Assembly: GCA_031372705.1 (NCBI GenBank)
Contig: JANMLV010000034.1
Location: 23,802 to 87,801 of the forward strand
Origin: UBA7236 sp031372705
GTDB lineage: Bacteria; Bacteroidota; Bacteroidia; Chitinophagales; BACL12
Length of the DNA: 64,000 bases
Reading direction: 5' to 3'
The translations under genes and the position numbers were made by a program. Numbering within the stretch: position 1 is the first letter of the stretch; each line of letters begins with the position of its first letter. The notes under the pieces are model-generated. The model saw only the letters and a program-made list of their open reading frames with translations. It was not told where the DNA came from and searched no databases. Below, one piece after another: positions 17,728 through 26,110 of this stretch.

Positions 17728-18636
17728 TTATTCTACCAGGCCAATTGTTGCTAAGGTAAAGGGTGTACCAATCATTCTAACGTTGGCAGGAATTTTTCCT
17801 ATTGTTCCGGAAATTATAACTTTTATTCCTTCTTTTTTAAACGCCTCAGGCAATAAAACCGGTAAATATCGGGTAATGCCATTGTTGCCGTTATCTACTT
17901 CAATAATATAGGTATCTGCAATTAATTTAATTACGCCTTTTGTTTCAGGTAAATAACCCACTGAGTCGAATGGAAATAAATCTTTTACGGCATCTTGTAA
18001 TAAGTTTTCATCAAAAGGTGTAGTAGATTCAGCTGTTATTTCTTTTATTTTAATTGGAGTCCCCATCATGCGCACATTGGGGTCGTGTTTAAGTATAGTA
18101 GCACTAAATGTAATTTCAGTATTCGCAATTTTAAAATCATCAGGTAAAAAATCGGGGATGTACCTTTTAGTTTCGTTATTAGCTGTTTGCTCAATAAGAT
18201 AAACATCGCCAATCAAAATTATTTTTGCCTTACAATTTACCAAAGATCCTATCGAGTCTGAATTCGATTTTGAAACAACCGTTGTTTCCTCGCTAATTGC
18301 CTCGCCGGCGCCCGGATTGGGTTTTGTGCGATAAAGTATTCTAATCATACTTAATTTAAGTGGTGTTCCGGCAAGTTTTACATTCATAGGAATTCGACCT
18401 AACGCACCCTCAAACACGATGTCTTGATTATTTACGCAATATTTTTCCGGCAGATTTACAGGTAGGTAATATTCAGTGAAACCCCCTTTGTCAACTTTAA
18501 TTACCCAGGTATCGTTTTTAATTACAACGGTGCCAATTTCCATGCTTTTAACGCCAATGGAGTCGAAATCTATTGTTTGTGCTGAAACGCCAAAAACGCA
18601 AACCAATGCTAAGAAAAGTGTAATTAAATTTTTCAT
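17728..18636 (-). CDS. Secreted protein of three tandem about 80-residue beta repeats
   Basis: A 302-residue exported protein (signal peptide about 1-19, ending Val-Ser-Ala-Gln). The mature part is three copies of one module, at about residues 22-105, 120-205 and 215-300. Each copy has an Asp-Ser-(Ile/Val)-Gly start, a Tyr-(Leu/Ile)-Pro-x-x-Leu-Pro centre and an Asn-Val-(Arg/Lys)-(Met/Leu)-x-Gly-Thr-Pro end. I do not recognise the family. The ATG at 18636 is chosen because the signal peptide begins there; a frame start at 18702 would add 22 residues that break the signal peptide. No enzymatic motif is seen; a binding or structural role at the envelope is a guess. Confidence 0.75.
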   Translation of the reverse strand: MKNLITLFLALVCVFGVSAQTIDFDSIGVKSMEIGTVVIKNDTWVIKVDKGGFTEYYLPVNLPEKYCVNNQDIVFEGALGRIPMNVKLAGTPLKLSMIRILYRTKPNPGAGEAISEETTVVSKSNSDSIGSLVNCKAKIILIGDVYLIEQTANNETKRYIPDFLPDDFKIANTEITFSATILKHDPNVRMMGTPIKIKEITAESTTPFDENLLQDAVKDLFPFDSVGYLPETKGVIKLIADTYIIEVDNGNNGITRYLPVLLPEAFKKEGIKVIISGTIGKIPANVRMIGTPFTLATIGLVE

Positions 18637-18733
18637 AAGATAGATTGTGGCTAAAATTATACCAAATTGCGCAATTCTTGACATTTGCAACCCATTTATC
18701 AAACGGCTATCTTTATTATAGCCGGTTAATAAA

Positions 18734-20059
18734 TCAATAATTAAACGTCTTAATCGCTTTTGATTTTAAAGCAGTAAATCCAACAATCAACAGTGTAACT
18801 GTTCCTCCAAAAACAACAGAAGGCACGGTGCCCATAAGTCTTGCTGCCGTGCCGCTTTCAAAGGCTCCCAGTTCGTTGCTGCTCCCAATAAACATGGTGT
18901 TTACTGCAGCAACCCGACCGCGCATTTCATCAGGAGTAAGTAATTGAATGATATTACTTCTTATAACTACACTAACACTATCAAAAGCACCATTTAAAAA
19001 AAGTAATACCATCGATAAATAAAAATTAGTAGAAAGCCCGAATAAAATGATGGTAACACCGAATCCGGCAACCGCCCAAAGGAGCGTATAGCCTATGCGA
19101 CCTGGTATTTTTTTCCAAGAAATATAACTTATGGTTATCACGGCACCTAATGATGGCATGGCACGCAAAATACCTAATCCTTGTGGGCCGCATTCTAAAA
19201 TATCTTCAGCAAAAACAGGTAACAATGCAACGGCACCACCGAATAAAACTGAAAACATATCTAGGCTGAGTGCGGTAAGAATTACTTTGTTTTGAAATAC
19301 AAAACGAATGCCTTGTTTTAATCTTTCAATTACCGGTTCGGTGTTGTTTAACTGCACCGGCGGTTTAGAAGCAACTCTTGTAAATAAAATAATGCCTGTT
19401 ACAATGCAAAATAAAACGATAATCATTGAGATGGTCATACCCAGTCCTGCGTAAATAAATCCGCCTAACGCGGGACCAATAATTGCGCTCATTTGCCAAA
19501 CCGTTGAATTCATAGTGGAGGCTTTTATGAGTTGTTCGTTTTGGGATGATTTGTCTTCAGTTTTTTGTTCGGCAATATCTTCAATTGCATCTAAAGCCGT
19601 ATCGGGAAGGGGGTTTTTTTGAATTGTAGCATCGTTTGTTAGTACAATTTGTGGAATAATGGAAGTTGCAGTGGGGCCGTAAAAACCTCGCGCCAAGCCG
19701 GTGGTAAAAATAAAGGCATACATTAGCATAACTGTTACACTGTCGCTATTAATACTGCGCATATATTCGGTGGTGAAAATGGTAAGCCCGAGCGAAGAAA
19801 TGAACATTCCGACTAATGAGGCCAAAAGCAAATTCCGCTTGTTGCTGATATCGGCTAAGTGACCGGCATAAAGTGCAATGCTAATTGCCGGAATAGCTTC
19901 TGCAAGGCCTATTAAACCTAATGAAAACGGGTCTTTTGTTATGGAATAAATTTCCCAACCTGCTACAACATACTGAATAAGAAACGCAAACGTAATAAAC
20001 ACACGCATGCTTAAGAAGTAGCGGAACTCGAGGTTGCGAATAGGAGTTTGGTAGTTCAC
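18734..20059 (-). CDS. MFS transporter (enterobactin-exporter/MFS_3-like)
   Basis: A 441-residue protein with about 12 membrane helices. The N-terminus Leu-Glu-Phe-Arg-Tyr-Phe-Leu-Ser-Met-Arg and the loop His-Leu-Ala-Asp-Ile-Ser-Asn-Lys-Arg-Asn after helix 2 are typical of MFS_3 exporters. A charged cytoplasmic loop (about 150-180) with Glu/Asp/Lys separates the halves. Substrate unknown. The frame extends to a GTG at 20074, but that codon overlaps an exact TACTTTTG promoter box, so the GTG at 20059 is the better start; an ATG at 20008 is also possible. Divergent from the cytochrome-like gene, with both promoters in the same 60 bp. Confidence 0.85.
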   Translation of the reverse strand: MNYQTPIRNLEFRYFLSMRVFITFAFLIQYVVAGWEIYSITKDPFSLGLIGLAEAIPAISIALYAGHLADISNKRNLLLASLVGMFISSLGLTIFTTEYMRSINSDSVTVMLMYAFIFTTGLARGFYGPTATSIIPQIVLTNDATIQKNPLPDTALDAIEDIAEQKTEDKSSQNEQLIKASTMNSTVWQMSAIIGPALGGFIYAGLGMTISMIIVLFCIVTGIILFTRVASKPPVQLNNTEPVIERLKQGIRFVFQNKVILTALSLDMFSVLFGGAVALLPVFAEDILECGPQGLGILRAMPSLGAVITISYISWKKIPGRIGYTLLWAVAGFGVTIILFGLSTNFYLSMVLLFLNGAFDSVSVVIRSNIIQLLTPDEMRGRVAAVNTMFIGSSNELGAFESGTAARLMGTVPSVVFGGTVTLLIVGFTALKSKAIKTFNY

Positions 20060-20073
20060 AAATAAATATAACA

Positions 20074-20081
20074 CAAAAGTA
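20074..20081 (-). promoter_or_regulatory. -7 box (TACTTTTG) of the MFS gene
   Basis: Exact TAnnTTTG match on the minus strand, 14 nt before the proposed GTG start at 20059. No clear -33 TTG at the usual distance. Confidence 0.5.
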
Positions 20082-20102
20082 ACGTGCTATTGTCGAACAC
20101 TG

Positions 20103-20110
20103 TAATTTTG
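20103..20110 (+). promoter_or_regulatory. -7 box (TAATTTTG) of the cytochrome-like gene
   Basis: Exact TAnnTTTG match 45 nt before the ATG at 20156, back to back with the minus-strand box at 20074-20081. A TTG 10 bp upstream is too close for a standard -33 element. Confidence 0.45.
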
Positions 20111-20155
20111 TTACTGTTTTTATTGGGAAGGCAAATTTACCAAACTACACATGCC

Positions 20156-20617
20156 ATGGAAATAAATCAACAAAAACTGAAAGCTATTCAGCGCTTCGCT
20201 TTAATGATGTTATTTATGTTATTAATTCTTGGGTCCGGATTTATTTGGGGTGAATTTGTGAATGCTAGTAAACTTAATCAAAGCGAATCGGAAGCTAATT
20301 TGAATTGTGGTGTATATTATATTATTAGTTATAAAACAGGAGAAACAATTGAAGGCAGAACCGTTTTTCAATCTAAATGCCAAAGATGTCATTTAATTGA
20401 AAGAAAAATGACAGGCCCCGCATTAATGAATGTTAAGGATAGATGGTCCGATACGACAAATTTATATAGTTGGATAAAAAATTCACAAGCATTTTTGGCA
20501 ACCGGAGATAGATATGCAAACGAATTGTATAAAGAATATAATTCTTTAATGCCCGCTTTTCCCGAATTAAGTGATTCAACAATTTCAGCGTTGCTATATT
20601 ATATTGATCCCGAATAA
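20156..20617 (+). CDS. Membrane-anchored cytochrome c-like protein
   Basis: A 153-residue protein with one N-terminal membrane helix (about 14-33) and a periplasmic domain. A single heme c attachment motif Cys-Gln-Arg-Cys-His lies near residue 80, with Gly-Pro-Ala-Leu shortly after and Leu-Met-Pro-Ala-Phe-Pro-Glu-Leu-Ser (Met as likely second axial ligand) near the C-terminus. This is the class I cytochrome c pattern, so an electron carrier to or from a membrane oxidase is likely. I take the ATG at 20156; a GTG at 20084 would begin upstream of the promoter box. Its stop codon directly abuts the stop of the opposite MazG-like gene. Confidence 0.8.
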   Translation: MEINQQKLKAIQRFALMMLFMLLILGSGFIWGEFVNASKLNQSESEANLNCGVYYIISYKTGETIEGRTVFQSKCQRCHLIERKMTGPALMNVKDRWSDTTNLYSWIKNSQAFLATGDRYANELYKEYNSLMPAFPELSDSTISALLYYIDPE

Positions 20618-20944
20618 TTATTTTAATTTCTCGTTGTCGAGATGTCTTGTTTTGTCACGGTTGTTTTTTTTATCGAGATTTAGCTGTAGTGCATCTGTTA
20701 AGTTTATTCCGGTTTGATTAGCAATGCAAATTAATACAAAAAGAACATCTGCCAATTCATCAGATAATTGTTTATCCTTATCACTTTCTTTAAAAGATTG
20801 TTCGCCATATTTTCTGGCAATAATTCTGGCCACTTCCCCGACTTCCTCGGTAAGCATAGCCATATTGGTGAGTTCGTTAAAATAACGCACGCCGGTAGTT
20901 GTTATCCAGCGATCAACTGTGTCTTGAGCTTCCTGAATTGTCAT
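20618..20944 (-). CDS. MazG-like nucleotide pyrophosphohydrolase
   Basis: A 108-residue all-helical protein with the MazG/NTP-pyrophosphatase metal motif: Leu-Thr-Glu-Glu-Val-Gly-Glu-Val and, one helix later, Asp-Glu-Leu-Ala-Asp-Val-Leu. These four acidic residues bind the Mg2+ that hydrolyses NTPs to NMP and pyrophosphate, usually to clear damaged or excess nucleotides. Length fits the single-domain MazG-like group. It ends flush against the convergent cytochrome gene with no spacer, so there is no dedicated terminator between them. Confidence 0.88.
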   Translation of the reverse strand: MTIQEAQDTVDRWITTTGVRYFNELTNMAMLTEEVGEVARIIARKYGEQSFKESDKDKQLSDELADVLFVLICIANQTGINLTDALQLNLDKKNNRDKTRHLDNEKLK

Positions 20945-20991
20945 ACTGCAAATGTATTAATAATGCAGTTGAACATGACATAAACAATTAA

Positions 20992-23316
20992 TTATTTATT
21001 TCCAATTATCAGAACTTTTGTAACAACAGTTTGTGAGCCGTCTTCATTTGAACTATATACCATATAAACACCTGTTTTTGCCCTGTTACCATCGTAGCCA
21101 TTTCCGTCCCAAACAGCTTGGCCACCTAGTGCAGTGGTTTTATAAATTATCCTTCCTGCCATGTCGGTTATGCGTACTTCGGCATTTTCGGTTAATCCGT
21201 TTATGGCTATCGTTCCGATATAATCTTCGCGAACGGGGTTAGGAAAAACATTAACAGTGCTTATTTCTTCAACACCTTCGGTTGCGGTGTATCGGAATGA
21301 AATTATGCCCTTATCGGTACCAAAATAAACATCTCCGGTAACGGGGTCAATTTCAATATTAATAACGGCATTAGAAATTAAAGGTGAATTATCGGTATTA
21401 AAATAAATTAATTGTTCGGTACCGTCTTCGCTAATTAAAAATGCACCGCTGTTTGTTCCAACCCATTTTCTATTTGCGCCGTCAACGGCAATTGTATTAA
21501 CGATATCGTTACGCAACAATTGTTCGTAGTATCCTCCAAGATTAACCAATGGTTGTGTTGCATCGCCGGCTGTTGTTCCGGAAAACACTTCCGACGGATT
21601 GTAAAATATGGTAATACCTTCGCTTGTACCAACCCAAACTTCATTTTGTTTATCAACGGCAATGCAATTAATATAACTGGTGTGTAAATTTCCGTTGCCT
21701 GCTCCTGCAGCAAGTACTTTAATTAAATCGTCGCTTTCATCATCAATGGTTCCATTATCGTTGAATACTAAAATGCCATTTCCGCGAACTAATTGGAACC
21801 ATTTTGTTTGCAGTTGGTCAATTGCAATTTGTGCAACTTGATTTTCAATATCTGCAGGCATACCGGGGTTAAAACTTTTCCAAGTTCCATCCGATTTTTT
21901 AACGGCTACACAATTTGTTGCACCGAAATTTGATATCCATAAATTATTATTAACATCTAAAGCAAGACCTCCAACTCTATAAGAATTAATATCTGCAGGT
22001 ACTACATTTAAATATCCTTGTTTAAATAATTGAATGGTGTTTGTATTTCTGTTCATTTCTAATAATCCTCCGCCAAATGAGCCAAACCATGCGGTGTTGC
22101 TTATTGGATCAACTTCAACAGTTATAATATCGAAAGTAGAATCTAATATTGGAAAAGCATATTTTGATATATTATTCCATGAAAAATAATCATAAATAAA
22201 AATGCCGTCTTGATTGTAATTATAACTCCATGCTGCGGTAATTTCACCGGGTGCAACATAAAGCGTATTGCCAATACTTTTCATGTCGAATACTTTATCA
22301 GAAGCGGGGCCATTTGGAATAAAGAAATTGAAATTGCCATCATATTTAACAATTCCGGTATAGGCATCAGCTATCCATAATGTTCCTGCTGCATCGGCAT
22401 CACTTTGGGTAATATATGAAAAGTGTGTATCTGAAACTAATTCAGTTACATTGCCATCTAAATCAATTTTTACGACACGACAAGAATCGGCCGGAATTGC
22501 AGCGCCCAATACCTGTGTAATCAGCAAATAATTATTTGTTGTGCGCACTTCTTTTGTTGTCCATACAGGTTCAAAAAAATACGCTTCCCAGCTTGTGCCA
22601 TTAAATTGATATAATGTTTCTGCAATTTGTGTGTAAAGTATATTATTAAATACGCAAATAAAATTGGCATCTCCTTCGGGTAAGCCATTTAATCCACTAA
22701 TTAATTCCCATTTGCCAAAGTCCTGTAAATTTGGTTCAGACAGTTCACCACGATAAATACCATTAACAGTTGCGGCATAAAAAGCATTGTCAAACACGGT
22801 AGTTTGGTTCACTTTCATGGTTGCTTCATTGGTGTCGGTAAAAAAACACGTAGCGGGGCTCTCGCGTTTCTCGGTATCGAATAAAACTACACCAAAACCG
22901 CAACTTAGAATTACGGTATCGCCTACAAATGTGGCATTGTAAATGTTTTTATCGCCATTAATATTGCTTGTTTTGATAAAGGGATAATTAAAAATTTCAT
23001 TTCCAAACAAAAAATCTAAATTGCTATTAGTATAAGCTATAACTAAAGTTTGGTTTACCTCATTATAATTAATATTGCGAATACCGATATCAGAAAACCC
23101 CGCAGCCGTGCTGAGCTTGTCGTATGAGTTGTCGTCCTTATTAAAGGCAAAAACGGAATTTGCATTTGCTGCATAAACTTTGTTTCCTGCATCGGCAACT
23201 AAAGCAACGCCCCCATAAGGCAGGTGTGATGTCCATTGTCCGATTGCCACATTTTGGCTGTGCGCGGTTAAAACAGACAGTAAACAGGTAAAAATTGAAA
23301 AAAATTGCTTCATCAT
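20992..23316 (-). CDS. porZ: PorZ-like T9SS surface component (two beta-propellers plus sorting domain)
   Basis: A 774-residue exported protein, close in length to P. gingivalis PorZ (776). After a signal peptide (ending His-Ser-Gln) it begins Ile-Gly-Gln-Trp-Thr-Ser-His-Leu-Pro-Tyr, then propeller blades with repeated Val-Tyr-Ala-Ala-Asn, Leu-Trp-Ile-Ala and Val-Trp-Val-Gly-Thr-Ser-Glu-Gly motifs, as in two-component-regulator propellers. It ends in a T9SS sorting domain (about 690-774: Val-Phe-Pro-Asn-Pro-Val, Asp-Gly-Asn-Gly-Tyr-Asp-Gly-Asn). PorZ in P. gingivalis sits on the surface with the sortase PorU and presents anionic LPS to cargo. The symbol is a family assignment by domain order and length; an unrelated propeller cargo protein is the alternative. 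Confidence 0.75.
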   Translation of the reverse strand: MMKQFFSIFTCLLSVLTAHSQNVAIGQWTSHLPYGGVALVADAGNKVYAANANSVFAFNKDDNSYDKLSTAAGFSDIGIRNINYNEVNQTLVIAYTNSNLDFLFGNEIFNYPFIKTSNINGDKNIYNATFVGDTVILSCGFGVVLFDTEKRESPATCFFTDTNEATMKVNQTTVFDNAFYAATVNGIYRGELSEPNLQDFGKWELISGLNGLPEGDANFICVFNNILYTQIAETLYQFNGTSWEAYFFEPVWTTKEVRTTNNYLLITQVLGAAIPADSCRVVKIDLDGNVTELVSDTHFSYITQSDADAAGTLWIADAYTGIVKYDGNFNFFIPNGPASDKVFDMKSIGNTLYVAPGEITAAWSYNYNQDGIFIYDYFSWNNISKYAFPILDSTFDIITVEVDPISNTAWFGSFGGGLLEMNRNTNTIQLFKQGYLNVVPADINSYRVGGLALDVNNNLWISNFGATNCVAVKKSDGTWKSFNPGMPADIENQVAQIAIDQLQTKWFQLVRGNGILVFNDNGTIDDESDDLIKVLAAGAGNGNLHTSYINCIAVDKQNEVWVGTSEGITIFYNPSEVFSGTTAGDATQPLVNLGGYYEQLLRNDIVNTIAVDGANRKWVGTNSGAFLISEDGTEQLIYFNTDNSPLISNAVINIEIDPVTGDVYFGTDKGIISFRYTATEGVEEISTVNVFPNPVREDYIGTIAINGLTENAEVRITDMAGRIIYKTTALGGQAVWDGNGYDGNRAKTGVYMVYSSNEDGSQTVVTKVLIIGNK

Positions 23317-23416
23317 GGCGGGACAAATTTCCGAAATAGAACGGTATAACGCATCAAAGCGGCAAATATTTCATTAAAAACAGTCATTATTCGGTCAATT
23401 AAGGTCTTTAATTGCT

Positions 23417-23424
23417 TATCTTTG
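23417..23424 (+). promoter_or_regulatory. -7 box (TATCTTTG) of the MMPL transporter gene
   Basis: Exact TAnnTTTG match 15 nt before the ATG at 23440. Its last three bases form an in-frame TTG that could be mistaken for a start codon. Confidence 0.6.
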
Positions 23425-23439
23425 CCGTCCTTTTTGACT

Positions 23440-25950
23440 ATGATTTGGAGGGCACTTGGTAGGATAATTTTACGCAATCGCTGGGCATTTTTGGCCGGAT
23501 GGTTGGTAATTACGGCTTTCATGACCTACCAGACCACAAAGGTGAAGCTCAGTTATGAGTTTTATAAGACAGTTCCGGAGAACAATAAAGCCTATAAAGA
23601 TTACGAAGATTTTAAGGGGATTTTTGGCGAAGAGGGCAATGTTTTGTTTCTCGGCGTACAAACTGACCAATTTTTCGAGTTAGATTTTTTCAATGATTGG
23701 TGTGAAATGGAGGAGTCTATCCGCAATACACCTGATATTGAAAGCACCTTATCTGTTCCAACTACCTACAACCTGGTTAAAAACACTGCTGAAAAGCGTT
23801 TTGATATTCAATCGCTGGTGGTGGACCATCCTAAGACACAGGCTGAACTTGATTCGATAAAGCACGACTTTTTAAGGCTACCATTTTACAACAACCGCAT
23901 TTATAGTCTCGATTCTAATACTTTCGTGATGTTGATTGCAATCGACCGAGAAGTATTGAATTCTGCCAGAAGGATTTCAATGATTAACGAAATCAAGGCA
24001 AAAACAGAAGCTTTTGGTGCAGAATATAATACAGATATCAAATATTCGGGGCTGCCATATATAAGATATTATCAGCTTTCAACCATTACCCGTGAGGTAA
24101 AATTGTTTCTTATTTTAGCGGTACTCATCACCATTATTGTTTTATATATTTTGTTTAGAAGCTGGGATGCCGTTGTGTTTCCATTGTTAATTATTGGATC
24201 CGGAGTGGTTATTTCAACCGGTTTTATGGCAATGTTGGGATACGAATTCACCGTTTTAACCAGCTTGGTTCCGAGCTTGCTCATTGTTATGGGTATTCCT
24301 AATTGTGTGTATTTACTCAATAAGTATCATCAGGAAGTTCGCCGAAACGGGAATAAAATTAAATCACTAAGCCTTACTATCGAGAAACTTGGTTTTGCCA
24401 CATTCATTACAAACATGACCAAAGCGGTTGGTTTTGTGGTTTTCTGTTTTACCAATGTGCGCATTTTGGAGGAGTTTGGTTTAATTGCAACAATCGGTGT
24501 TTTAGCAACTTTTATTATTTCATTGGTTGGTATTCCTGTGGTTTATAGTTTTTTACCACCTCCTAAAGCTAAACAAACAGATTATTTAGAGAGCAAGCAG
24601 CTCAAGTTTATTCTAACTAAATTAGAATCTTGGACGAGCAATCACAGAAAGCAAATATTTATTTCAGCAATAATTATTATAATCGTTTCCGGTTTTGGTG
24701 CTGCCAGATTAGAATCAAAAGGTTACATTCTGGATGAGGTGAAACAAACCACCGAAGTTTACCAGGACATGAAATTTTTTGAGCGCGTATTTCATGGTGT
24801 AATGCCTTTTGAAGTAATGGTTACCAAGAAACAAGTGGTAACGTTTGTGCAAGATACAATTGTAAACGAATCGCTTGAAATTATTGAAGCAGATACTATT
24901 ATACATTATGACACTTTAGTAGTAAAACGACCGGATACTTCAGGCACTAATGTGATGGGAATGGCTACCATAAAAAAAATCGGCCAACTGCAAGATACGT
25001 TAGCCACTTATCCTCAATTATCCACTTCACTTTCGGTATTGGATGGATTAAAATTTGCACGACAAGCATATTACAATGGTAGCCCGCGCTACTATGCGTT
25101 ACCCGATTTTAATACCTTAACCAGCAACGACCTTAAAGTAATTGATTACCTTGAAAACTCAGGCCAGAAAGGGGTTTTGGAGAATAGGTTTGTTGATTCA
25201 AAAGGGGAAATTGCGCGCATTAGCGTTCAGGTTGCCGACATTGGAAGCGATAGTATGCCGAAATTAATAGCGGATTTGCAGCCAAAAATTGATGCTATAT
25301 TCGACAAAGAAAATTATGATGTTAAAATAACAGGAACAAGTATTGTTGCATTGTCGGGATATCAATATTTAATTGATGGTTTATTTGAAAGTTTATTAAT
25401 TGCATTAATTGTTATTTCATTGATATTATTATATCAATTCCGCAGCTTACGCATGCTTGCCATTTCGTTTTTACCAAATTTAATTCCGCTGTTTATTACA
25501 GGTGCCATAATGGGCTTTATGAATATTGCTATTAAGCCGTCAACGGTTTTAATTTTTAGTATTGCTTATGGTATGTGTGTCGACTTTACCTGCTATTTTA
25601 TTGCTAAATATAAACACGATTTAATTCGCAACAGTTTTAATATTCCAAAAACAGTAATGAGCAGTTTACAAGAAGCAGGTGTGAGTATGATTTACACCTC
25701 ATTGATTTTGTTCTGTGGGTTTTTCATTTTTGTATTCAGTAAGTTTGGTGGTACGGTGAACATGGGATTGTTAACTTCAATCACCTTGTTAGTTGCCTTG
25801 TTTAACAACTTGTTATTATTGCCGGCGCTTATTTTGTTATTTGAAAAAGGGTTGAACAAATCAAATAGCAAGCTGAAGGCTCGTGCCAATGTAAAGGCTC
25901 AACGACCATTTACCGACTTAATTAACAACAACGAAAAGGACAGTAAGTAA
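23440..25950 (+). CDS. RND/MMPL-family transporter
   Basis: An 836-residue membrane protein with two repeats, each one membrane helix, a large periplasmic loop (about 45-215 and 430-640) and a bundle of about five helices. This is the MMPL/hopanoid-exporter type RND layout. The helix 4 equivalents carry Met-Gly-Ile-Pro-Asn-Cys-Val-Tyr and Tyr-Gly-Met-Cys-Val-Asp-Phe-Thr-Cys-Tyr. The second has an Asp that fits the proton-relay position. Likely moves lipids or hydrophobic molecules from the inner membrane by proton-motive force; the substrate is unknown. The C-terminus is short and basic. Start at ATG 23440, because the upstream TTG at 23422 is part of the promoter. Confidence 0.85.
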   Translation: MIWRALGRIILRNRWAFLAGWLVITAFMTYQTTKVKLSYEFYKTVPENNKAYKDYEDFKGIFGEEGNVLFLGVQTDQFFELDFFNDWCEMEESIRNTPDIESTLSVPTTYNLVKNTAEKRFDIQSLVVDHPKTQAELDSIKHDFLRLPFYNNRIYSLDSNTFVMLIAIDREVLNSARRISMINEIKAKTEAFGAEYNTDIKYSGLPYIRYYQLSTITREVKLFLILAVLITIIVLYILFRSWDAVVFPLLIIGSGVVISTGFMAMLGYEFTVLTSLVPSLLIVMGIPNCVYLLNKYHQEVRRNGNKIKSLSLTIEKLGFATFITNMTKAVGFVVFCFTNVRILEEFGLIATIGVLATFIISLVGIPVVYSFLPPPKAKQTDYLESKQLKFILTKLESWTSNHRKQIFISAIIIIIVSGFGAARLESKGYILDEVKQTTEVYQDMKFFERVFHGVMPFEVMVTKKQVVTFVQDTIVNESLEIIEADTIIHYDTLVVKRPDTSGTNVMGMATIKKIGQLQDTLATYPQLSTSLSVLDGLKFARQAYYNGSPRYYALPDFNTLTSNDLKVIDYLENSGQKGVLENRFVDSKGEIARISVQVADIGSDSMPKLIADLQPKIDAIFDKENYDVKITGTSIVALSGYQYLIDGLFESLLIALIVISLILLYQFRSLRMLAISFLPNLIPLFITGAIMGFMNIAIKPSTVLIFSIAYGMCVDFTCYFIAKYKHDLIRNSFNIPKTVMSSLQEAGVSMIYTSLILFCGFFIFVFSKFGGTVNMGLLTSITLLVALFNNLLLLPALILLFEKGLNKSNSKLKARANVKAQRPFTDLINNNEKDSK

Positions 25951-26059
25951 TTCTTGCTGCATTATGGTTAAATATGGCGGTTTATCGCCATCTTCCCTCA
26001 TTTTATCGAATACCGTGCTTAAAACCGACTTAAGCATCCTTCCTTTGCCCCGAATCTAT

Positions 26060-26067
26060 TAAATTTG
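26060..26067 (+). promoter_or_regulatory. -7 box (TAAATTTG) of the ileS operon
   Basis: Exact TAnnTTTG match 43 nt before the ileS ATG. A TTG lies 12 bp upstream, shorter than the 19-21 bp seen at the better promoters of this window. Confidence 0.5.
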
Positions 26068-26110
26068 CACGCTTAATCATCAGGCATTAATAGTTGATGA
26101 TTATTTATAT

